Below are positions 7,138 to 12,867 of a DNA stretch of 12,867 nucleotides, piece by piece. Both the position numbers and the translations under genes were made by a program. Positions within the stretch are counted from its first letter, which is position 1; each line of letters begins with the position of its first letter. Source of the DNA: JANOQP01 sp044227705 (GTDB taxonomy: Bacteria > Bacteroidota > Bacteroidia > Chitinophagales > Saprospiraceae); the NCBI GenBank assembly GCA_044227705.1, contig JBGAWE010000132.1, positions 1 to 12,867 on the forward strand. Reading direction: 5' to 3'. The notes below the pieces were generated by a model. That model made no database searches and was not told where the DNA came from. It saw only the letters and a list, made by a program, of their open reading frames with translations.

Positions 7138-8883
7138 TCACTCCGCCCGCACGACCTCTGTCCGCGCCGAAACACCTCCTTCGCCTATGGCCTCGATGGT
7201 GAAAAAATAAGCCCTCCGCGCGTCCATCCCTTTGTACCAGTACTCGTTCGCGTCGTGCACCATGATGCAGTTGTAAAGCTTGTCGGGCGCGGTGCCGAAG
7301 CGGATGTTGTAGGCGTATGCCTCATCGACCGGCGGCCACTTGAGCCAGGCGGAGCGTTTGTCCTTTTCCGTCCGCAGAACGATGAGCTGCTTCGGGGCCG
7401 GTGGCGGCGCGACGTGGCCCGTGCCGAAGACGCGCAGGCCGGAGAGGGCAAACTTGCCCGTCGGCATCCGCAGGTTTTCTATTTTTAAAAACCGCGCCTC
7501 GACCGGCTTTTCGAGTTCGAGATAGTCGTGCGGCACGTCCTTTTGGTTGCGGCTTTTGTCGGAGAGGAGCTGCCAGTTCTTCCCGTCGATTGACCAAAAG
7601 AGCCGGTATTGATGCGAAACCCCGCTCGATTTCCCCAAAAACTCCGCGTCTTGGTCAGCAAAGTTGACCTGCACGGCGCGGACGGTCGAGACGGCCCCGA
7701 GGTCGGTCTCGAACCACTCGCCGGGGCCGCCGGTCTCGGCCGACCAGTAGGTTTTGATGCTCTCGTCGACGGCGAAATTGGGCTTGTGGCCACCGAGGGT
7801 GGAGGAAGCCCGGACGGGTTTTTGGTAGTTTAAGAGCATCCAGCCGGTGAAATAGTCGGCACGGCCGCCGCCCTTTTCGGGCAGGAAATGCGGGTAGTCG
7901 CCGAACGCCGTGTTGCACCACATCACCCCGTCCGCGTCGAACCCGGCGGGCCAGATGCCGACGCGGCGCTCGAAGTTGTTCTTCGTTGAGATGGCGATGG
8001 TCGAGACGTGCCAGTAGTTTTTCGAGTTGTCCTGAAAGGTCGCGCCATGCCCCGCGCCCCGCGCGAAGCCGCCGGGTTTGAAAGAAAGCGGGTCGCTCTG
8101 CGGCTCCCACGAATAGGCGAGCGGCTCGTCGGCCACGACCACGCCGTCGGCGTAGCCGCTGAACTCGGTGCCGGGCGCGCCGTACTGGAGGTAGTATTTC
8201 CCGCCGTGCTTCGTCATCCACGCGCCCTCGACGAATGGGTCGAGGAAGGTGTTGTCCATGTGCTCCCCGAAGCGCTGCCAGCCGAAGCGGTCGGGTTGAA
8301 GGAAGAAAAGCTCTGTCCGCGTCCCGATGGGGGAGAGGTCGTGCCGGTTCAGCTCGATCCCCTTGATCGGATACTGGTTGGAGGAGCCGTTGTACATGTA
8401 GAGCCGCTCGTCGTCATCTGTGAAAAAGGCGGGGTCCCAGCCGCCGATGTCGAACTTGTGGACGGCTTCTTTCCACTCGTTCCCTTTCGGATTGGTGCTC
8501 ATCCAAATCGGGAAATCGCGCCCGTAGGTCGAGCCGAAGACGAGCATCGTGTCGCCGATGATGCCGACCGCCGGGGCGCAGAGGTCGTCGTAGACCTTGT
8601 GTTCTTCTCTCAAAAAATGGCGCGGGACGAAGTGCCAGTCCGACAGATCGTGGCTCCACCAATATCCCCACTGGTTGGTTGAAAAGAGATAGAAGTCGCC
8701 CTTGTAGTTGACGATGACCGGGTCGGCCGTCGCCCGGTGACGGCCCCACTCGGCGAAATTTGGGATGGGCGTGTAGCCGTAGTCGATGTTGATGGGGTTG
8801 CAGAAAGTGGCCTGCGCGGCCGGTTTTTGCAACCAAGCGGCGCAGACGAGGGCGGCAATCCAGTGTTTTTTCATCTCGATCAT
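7138..8883 (-). CDS. GH43-family glycoside hydrolase with discoidin (F5/8 C) and Fn3-like domains, secreted
   Basis: Likely an exo- or endo-acting hydrolase of the five-bladed GH43 fold, commonly acting on arabinosides, xylosides or galactosides; the substrate is not evident. Counting from the Met at 8874, the three expected acids are visible: Asp51 in RATADPVIVNYKGDFYLFST (general base), Asp147 in GGWDPAFFTDDD (pKa modulator) and Glu216 in FVEGAWMTKHGGKYYL (general acid). The GH43 domain spans about 25-335. A discoidin/CBM32-like domain follows (about 345-485, with FAVDESIKTYWSAE and SGLRVFGTG). An Fn3-like end (about 492-578) includes KLYNCIMVHD. The N-terminus is a signal peptide (KKHWIAALVCAAWLQKPAAQA). 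The start at 8883 gives 581 residues and an ATGA overlap with the doxX-like stop, which suggests coupled translation. The ATG at 8874 (578 residues) is the alternative. Confidence 0.9.
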   Translation of the reverse strand: MIEMKKHWIAALVCAAWLQKPAAQATFCNPINIDYGYTPIPNFAEWGRHRATADPVIVNYKGDFYLFSTNQWGYWWSHDLSDWHFVPRHFLREEHKVYDDLCAPAVGIIGDTMLVFGSTYGRDFPIWMSTNPKGNEWKEAVHKFDIGGWDPAFFTDDDERLYMYNGSSNQYPIKGIELNRHDLSPIGTRTELFFLQPDRFGWQRFGEHMDNTFLDPFVEGAWMTKHGGKYYLQYGAPGTEFSGYADGVVVADEPLAYSWEPQSDPLSFKPGGFARGAGHGATFQDNSKNYWHVSTIAISTKNNFERRVGIWPAGFDADGVMWCNTAFGDYPHFLPEKGGGRADYFTGWMLLNYQKPVRASSTLGGHKPNFAVDESIKTYWSAETGGPGEWFETDLGAVSTVRAVQVNFADQDAEFLGKSSGVSHQYRLFWSIDGKNWQLLSDKSRNQKDVPHDYLELEKPVEARFLKIENLRMPTGKFALSGLRVFGTGHVAPPPAPKQLIVLRTEKDKRSAWLKWPPVDEAYAYNIRFGTAPDKLYNCIMVHDANEYWYKGMDARRAYFFTIEAIGEGGVSARTEVVRAE

Positions 8884-9284
8884 TCTTTGTCGATGCCCCA
8901 TTTCCCGGCTCCGCCGAAAAAGAAAAGCACGCCCAGCACGGCGAGCAGGAACGGGTGCTGGTCGTCCGCCCAAAACTTGCCGTGACCCATCCAGAAGACG
9001 ATGCCGCACATCACAAGGATGGTCGCCAGTGCCCCCAGCCGGGTTAACAAGCCGAGCATCAGGCTGGTGCCGCCGATGATTTCCACGGCCTTTCCGAGGT
9101 AGGCGAGGAAGGTCGCGGCGGGCATGTGCAGGTCGTCGTTCATCCACTTGGCCGCACCGGCCATGTCCTCCGAGTTGAAGATTGGCGTGCCGTGATAGAT
9201 GAGGAACGCGCCGGTCAGGATGCGCACGGCGGCGTAGACGTTGTCGAAACTTGGGAGGGGCCGGGAGGAGAAGAATGGAGACAT
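8880..9284 (-). CDS. DoxX-family membrane protein
   Basis: A small integral membrane protein of the DoxX family, 134 residues with four predicted hydrophobic helices (about 16-34, 55-79, 82-101 and 108-127). The family hallmarks seen are RILTGAFLIYHGTPIF in helix one, VEIIGGTSLMLGLLTRLGAL across helices two and three, and HPFLLAVLGVLFFFGGAGKW in helix four. Members have been linked to quinone-related or redox functions at the membrane, but most lack a defined reaction and none can be assigned here. It is embedded in the glycan operon: its stop overlaps the GH43 start by 4 nt, and it begins 25 bp after the Gfo/Idh/MocA stop. One possible link is disposal of electrons from the neighbouring oxidoreductase, which is speculation. 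Confidence 0.87.
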   Translation of the reverse strand: MSPFFSSRPLPSFDNVYAAVRILTGAFLIYHGTPIFNSEDMAGAAKWMNDDLHMPAATFLAYLGKAVEIIGGTSLMLGLLTRLGALATILVMCGIVFWMGHGKFWADDQHPFLLAVLGVLFFFGGAGKWGIDKE

Positions 9285-9309
9285 CTATCGCAGTTTTTGA
9301 ATAAAAAAA

Positions 9310-10467
9310 TCAAACCATTGGCCACTTGAAAGTGGATTTCAGCTTCACCCTCTTCCCCGTCTGCCCCGACCGCCGCGCCCCCTCGATGATTTCGAGGACG
9401 TGCAGCGCGTGCTCGACGTTGATGCGCGGCTCCGTCCCGTCGGCCAACGATTTGGAGATGACGGTCGCGCCCTGCTGCCAGACGTAGTCGCCCGGATCCT
9501 CGACGTGGCGGACGGGCGGCTCCGTCCACGAGGTGGCGAGATCGACGCCGAAGGGCGCCCAGTCGTAGCCGACGAGGCCCATGTTGCCGTCGGAGCCGAA
9601 GATCTTGATGGTGTGCTCGCTTTGCCCCTTGCCCTCGTGGCCGTGCGGGTCGAAGTAGTTGAAGCCGCACATGATGTGCGACAGCGCGCCGCCCGCGTGC
9701 TCGAGGATGAGCTGCGCGTTGTCCTCCGCTTCGACCCGGATTTTGCCCTTGTTGTCGACCGTCCGCTCGGGGGTGACGATGCTCGTCATTGCCACGACCG
9801 ACCGCGCCGGGCCGAGCAACCCCGTGAGAGAGGCGATGTTGTAGACGCCGAGGTCGGGCAGCGAGCCGCCCCCTTTTTCATAAAAAAAAGCCGACCACGT
9901 GGGGCCGGTGTGGCCATATTGGGCGTGCGCTGCGGCGACGCGGCCGAGCTTTCCCTCCTGCAAAGTCTTGCTCATGAAGGCGAACTGCGGGCTGTTGACC
10001 ACCGCCGGGGCGCCCCAAAGGCGGAGGCCCTTCGAGCGCGCGAGGTCGAGCAGCGCCTTCCCTTCTTTGTAAGAATTGGCCAGCGGCTTTTCCGACCAGA
10101 CATTTTTGCCCGCGAGGATGGCCTGCCGGTTCAGCCGACCGTGCTCCTGCATGTCGGTCAAAGTGAGCATAAGGTCGAACGGCGCACCGGCCAGCAATTG
10201 GTCGATGTGCGGATATGAATTGGGGATGCCGTACTTCTTCGCCGCGTCGACCGCCCGTTGATAGACAATGTCGCAGACGCTCACAATCTCCGCGTGGCCG
10301 GTGGCAAATTTCGTGAGATGCGGCAGGTACTGGGTGGAAACAGAGCCGCAGCCGATGATGGCGATTCTGATTTTCCGCCCCTCGGTCTTCGCCCACGACT
10401 CGAGCGGGGCGACCAACATGGCAGCGGCGGCGAGGGCCGTCTTATGGAGGAATTCTTGACGTGTCAT
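9310..10467 (-). CDS. Gfo/Idh/MocA-family oxidoreductase with exported-type N-terminus
   Basis: An NAD(P)-dependent sugar oxidoreductase of the glucose-fructose oxidoreductase type, 385 residues. The Rossmann loop is IRIAIIGCGSVSTQY (34-47) and the family motif EKP is at 126-128. The second domain contains GGGSLPDLGVYNI (about 200-212), where Tyr210 takes the place of the His found in many dehydrogenases, as is common in the GFOR-like branch. The N-terminus (TRQEFLHKTALAAAAMLVAP) resembles a Tat signal, and Bacteroidota relatives are often exported by Tat, but here the twin-arginine pair reads Arg-Gln. The substrate is not visible. The gene lies 24 bp after the GH144-type gene and 25 bp before the DoxX gene, so it likely modifies the sugar freed by the glucanase. 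A GH109-like glycosidase activity is a less likely alternative. Confidence 0.92.
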   Translation of the reverse strand: MTRQEFLHKTALAAAAMLVAPLESWAKTEGRKIRIAIIGCGSVSTQYLPHLTKFATGHAEIVSVCDIVYQRAVDAAKKYGIPNSYPHIDQLLAGAPFDLMLTLTDMQEHGRLNRQAILAGKNVWSEKPLANSYKEGKALLDLARSKGLRLWGAPAVVNSPQFAFMSKTLQEGKLGRVAAAHAQYGHTGPTWSAFFYEKGGGSLPDLGVYNIASLTGLLGPARSVVAMTSIVTPERTVDNKGKIRVEAEDNAQLILEHAGGALSHIMCGFNYFDPHGHEGKGQSEHTIKIFGSDGNMGLVGYDWAPFGVDLATSWTEPPVRHVEDPGDYVWQQGATVISKSLADGTEPRINVEHALHVLEIIEGARRSGQTGKRVKLKSTFKWPMV

Positions 10468-10491
10468 TTTCTGATTGACCTGATTTTCGAC

Positions 10492-11916
10492 CTATGGCTT
10501 TGGCTGAAAGCCGAGCTTTTTCAACCCTGTTTTCACCTCCGGCGCGGCCATGAACAGTTTCCACAAAAGCCCCGTCCGGTAGTTCTCGATCATGCAGACT
10601 ATCGGCCCCTGGTCGATGGCGAGGTGGCTCTCGGCCCACCAGTCGTGGCTTTCCGAGAAGCCGTCGACGAAGCCGTAGCGCGACCAGATCTTGTCGCCGA
10701 GCGTGTAGTAGAAATGCCGCATCGCCGCCGTCGATTCCTTTGGCGTGAAAGGCATGGAGGAGAGCGCCGCCGTCGGCTGGATGACCCCGAAATCGACGTC
10801 GGGGCAGTGCGCGGCGTAGCCTTTGAAGCTGTCGCCCGCCGTCAGCCCCCAGCAGTCGGGGCCGTAGCCTTTGAATTTTTTCGGGTTCTCGACGCAGTAA
10901 GCCCGATTGATGAGCGTGTGGTTGCGGCACTGCTCCCAATAGTCGATGCCGAGCGAGTCGCGCAGGCCGCGCGGGTCGAGGCCCTGAAAGGTGTACTGCT
11001 CGAAAAAGAGCGGCCCGCCCTTTTCATAGTTGCCCAGCGGGAGGCGGAGGCCATAGTATTCCTTCCCGTTGCGCCAGCCGAGGCTGCCGGTCCAGCCGCC
11101 GTCGTATGCCTTTTTTGGAATCGGGTGAGTCGGCGAGGAGGCCGCGACGAGGTAGGTGATGAGGCACTCGTTCCACCCCCAGACGGGAAAATTCATGTCG
11201 AAGCCGTTGTTCGGGCTCCAGTGCCAGAAGAGCTTGTCGGTTCCGTTGGTGTGCCAGTTCCAGTTGGCCGCGTTCCACATGGCGGCGATGCGGGCGCGGA
11301 GGAATTTTTCGCGCGGCGTGTCTCGGTTGAAATACTCGCGGGCACACAGGAAGCCCATCAAAAGATAGGAGGTCTCGACGATGTCCGCCGCGTCGTCCAA
11401 CCGGTCGAAGGGGATGGCGCGACCGGTTCTCCCGTCCATGAAATGCGGGTAGATGCCGTGAAAAGCATCGGCTTGGGTCAAAAAATTGGCGATTTTGATG
11501 AGCCGTCGCACGGCCGTGTCGCGCCCAATCCAGCCGCGCTCGGCGGCAACGATGGTCGCCATGATTCCGAACCCCGTCCCGCCGACGGCACAGGCATCGG
11601 GGCCGAAAGTGCCGGTTGAGAAGTTCGGCTCGTCCCACGATTCGTTGAGATAATCCCAGTAGTAGTCGGCTCGTACGGTGTTGTCGCGCTCGAGGGCCAT
11701 GCCGCTCTTCGGGTGCGCGCCGTGCCAGAAGAATCGGAATGTCTGCCGCTGCACGACCTCCATCAGCTGCTCGTCGGAAAGGCCGGGCAGGATGCCGACG
11801 GGGGCGATGCTGTCGGGGCCGTCGCCGTAGCGGCCCATGTTTTTTTGGGAAAACAGCGTGCCGTTGTTCAGCAACAGCAAAAGGGTGGGGAAGAGGATGG
11901 CTGTCCGAATGTACAT
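10492..11916 (-). CDS. GH144-type endo-beta-1,2-glucanase (glucoamylase-like family), secreted
   Basis: The 474-residue protein matches the family long labelled 'glucoamylase' (PF10091/COG5368), whose characterised bacterial members are GH144 endo-beta-1,2-glucanases such as CpSGL of Chitinophaga pinensis. A signal peptide (about 1-23, ending TLFSQ) marks it as exported. Family stretches are ERDNTVRADYY (76-86), GPDACAVGGTGFGIMATIVA (105-124), FVDGFSESHDWWAESHLAID (416-435) and IENYRTGLLWKLF (443-455); YGPDCWGLTAGDSFKGY is at 351-367. An (alpha/alpha)6 barrel with acidic catalytic residues is expected. The start MYIRTAILFP is chosen because it opens the signal peptide; the frame upstream lacks protein-like sequence. 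It is the first gene of the minus-strand operon, so the promoter should lie in the divergent region to its right. Family assignment is strong; beta-1,2 specificity is inferred from the family. Confidence 0.88.
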   Translation of the reverse strand: MYIRTAILFPTLLLLLNNGTLFSQKNMGRYGDGPDSIAPVGILPGLSDEQLMEVVQRQTFRFFWHGAHPKSGMALERDNTVRADYYWDYLNESWDEPNFSTGTFGPDACAVGGTGFGIMATIVAAERGWIGRDTAVRRLIKIANFLTQADAFHGIYPHFMDGRTGRAIPFDRLDDAADIVETSYLLMGFLCAREYFNRDTPREKFLRARIAAMWNAANWNWHTNGTDKLFWHWSPNNGFDMNFPVWGWNECLITYLVAASSPTHPIPKKAYDGGWTGSLGWRNGKEYYGLRLPLGNYEKGGPLFFEQYTFQGLDPRGLRDSLGIDYWEQCRNHTLINRAYCVENPKKFKGYGPDCWGLTAGDSFKGYAAHCPDVDFGVIQPTAALSSMPFTPKESTAAMRHFYYTLGDKIWSRYGFVDGFSESHDWWAESHLAIDQGPIVCMIENYRTGLLWKLFMAAPEVKTGLKKLGFQPKP

Positions 11917-12500
11917 CAGTTGTCGCGGCCGGTTTTGAGCGGGTGAAAATAGGTGCTGGCCCGGTCGAGCCAATCCTGCCGCACCAAATTCAATAGGCCG
12001 AGGACGGGGAAAGAACTTCTTTTCCCAACCCTGGTCGGGCGCGCCTTGTGAGGTGATTTTATCGCCCGTTCGCTCTTGCGTCGGAGACGCTGGAAAAGAC
12101 GCATCCGACAGAGTCGGGCGCGAGCGAGCCCAACCTCATTGACAGGGCCGAGAATTTTTGGGCAAACCATGCAAAACCGACGCGCAACTTGATTTTCACG
12201 ACGCGACACCTGCTCGTAATCATTTGACAGGACGACAATTTCATTCGTCACGTCTTCCAACTCGTTGAACACCTGAAAAAAAACACCGCACACCGGGAAA
12301 AAAACGCTTGACATCTCGAAAAAAACCGACACCACCGGCTCAAAAAAAGGCGCACCGAAGCCGCAAAAAGAACCTCGCTTGCCAAAACCCTGCGCAATCG
12401 CTCGATTTTTCACGCAACGCATGACATATTGACATTCAACGGGATGAATCGCCGCTGACGCTTCTACATTTACCCGCGCACCGTTCCTTTCCTCACCAGC
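11917..12500. promoter_or_regulatory. Divergent intergenic region between the glycan operon and the STAND ATPase gene
   Basis: The 584 bp hold no convincing gene. A long minus-strand open frame crosses the region, but it runs antisense into the ATPase gene and its sequence is not protein-like. The region must carry promoters in both directions. A weak candidate for the minus-strand operon is TATTTTCA (11951-11944), with TTGG at 11973-11970 upstream, only partly like the Bacteroidota -7/-33 elements. A dyad AAAGAA-C-TTCTTT sits at 12010-12022, and a small hairpin GCGTC/GACGC at 12078-12090. TTGACA occurs four times on the plus strand (12139, 12224, 12308, 12429), without matching -10 boxes. 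The part from 12276 to 12410 contains phased A/T tracts. Confidence 0.5.
12276..12410 (+). repeat. Phased A/T tracts, about 22-bp period (likely curved DNA)
   Basis: Tracts begin at 12276 (A8), 12298 (A7), 12319 (A7), 12342 (A7), 12365 (A5), 12384 (A4) and 12406 (T5). The intervals are 22, 21, 23, 23, 19 and 22 bp, close to two helical turns. The sequence between tracts is not conserved, so this is not a CRISPR or ordinary tandem repeat. Such phasing is known to bend DNA. The array ends about 90 bp before the ATPase start. Confidence 0.65.
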
Positions 12501-12867
12501 ATGGACAAACCCGTCGCCTCCCACCAGTTTTCCATCGCCAACTCCGACATTCAGGTCAGTGGCGACCTCATTCAGGGCAACGTCACCTACAACCAGACTT
12601 TTATCCAGGGCGAAAAAGTCGTTGTCCCGCGCCTGTTGACCGGCTACGTCCCCTGGAACACCGACCATCTCGTCGGCCGGGCCGATGAACTGCGCCAAAT
12701 CCACGAAAACCTCCGGGGAAAAATGCCGACCGTCCTTGTCAACGGCGTCGGCGGCATCGGGAAGACGTCGCTCGCTGCCAAATCTGTGCGGGCGCACGGC
12801 CCGGAATACAACCACGTCGCGTGGCTCACCTTCCGCTCGACCGTCGAGGAGACGTTCACCAGTCATG
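12501..12867 (+). CDS. STAND/NB-ARC P-loop ATPase, N-terminal part, runs off the window
   Basis: The frame is open from ATG 12501 to the window end (122 codons). The first 40 residues contain a strand-like segment, IQVSGDLIQGNVTYNQTFIQG (17-37), similar in style to the short 'xxGxxxQGN' leaders in front of many bacterial signalling ATPases. Then come VPRLLTGYVPW (42-52), HLVGRADELRQIHENL (56-71) and the Walker A motif VNGVGGIGKTSLAAK (80-94), followed by YNHVAWLTF (103-111). This order (VGR, 'ELxxIxxxL', GVGGIGKT, 'xxHVAWL') is that of NB-ARC/STAND ATPases, including Bacteroidota proteins that carry TPR or similar repeats at the C-terminus. STAND proteins act as ligand-triggered oligomerising switches, several in phage defence. 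The effector and sensor parts lie beyond the edge, so the role is open. It is transcribed away from the glycan operon. Confidence 0.88.
   Translation, partial: MDKPVASHQFSIANSDIQVSGDLIQGNVTYNQTFIQGEKVVVPRLLTGYVPWNTDHLVGRADELRQIHENLRGKMPTVLVNGVGGIGKTSLAAKSVRAHGPEYNHVAWLTFRSTVEETFTSH

Noticed and set aside
12276..12410. CRISPR or other conserved tandem repeat
   Set aside because: Only the A-runs recur; the sequence between them is not conserved and the period of about 22 bp is too short for a CRISPR.
12139..12434. Four TTGACA boxes as sigma70-type promoters
   Set aside because: None has a recognisable -10 box at proper spacing, and Bacteroidota promoters use a different consensus, so chance is the better explanation.
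11916..12866. Minus-strand gene of about 316 residues across the intergenic region
   Set aside because: It is antisense to the STAND ATPase, its repeated VFF segments are just the A-tracts read backwards, and no domain is visible.

Overview
The window looks like a chromosomal stretch of a GC-rich member of the Bacteroidota, possibly of the Saprospiria/Lewinella-like group. The phylum is an inference with fair confidence; the order is a guess. The supporting signs are a GH144-type glycoside hydrolase with secreted GH3 and GH43 partners, signal peptides that end just before Gln, start codons preceded by A-rich leaders with almost no Shine-Dalgarno sequence, and a Bacteroidota-style NB-ARC ATPase. 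TGA is an ordinary stop here: at least six intact genes end with it.

Left part, plus strand (1-3059): the 3' part of an integral-membrane GT39-type glycosyltransferase gene, interrupted by an in-frame TGA; a thiolase gene whose last codons are put out of frame by a perfect 22-bp tandem duplication, removing the catalytic Cys378; a strong intrinsic terminator; and a 162-residue protein I do not recognise. Two damaged genes side by side mean either local gene decay or sequence/assembly errors.

Middle part, minus strand (3067-11916), transcribed from right to left: GH144-type glucanase, a Gfo/Idh/MocA oxidoreductase, a DoxX-family membrane protein, a three-domain GH43 protein, an unrecognised acidic 381-residue protein, then a terminator, a BglX-like GH3 beta-glucosidase and a thioredoxin-type arsenate reductase. 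The first four genes are tightly packed (24 bp, 25 bp, then a 4-nt ATGA overlap) and should form one operon. The GH144 + GH3 pair suggests breakdown of a beta-1,2-glucan or related beta-glucan outside the cytoplasm. No SusC/SusD pair, transporter or regulator lies inside the window.

Right part (11917-12867): a 584-bp divergent intergenic region with seven A/T tracts spaced about two helical turns apart, then the first 122 codons of a STAND/NB-ARC P-loop ATPase on the plus strand, which runs off the window. Such ATPases occur as conflict or signalling proteins. This edge and the glycan operon are the two places most likely to hold something new.
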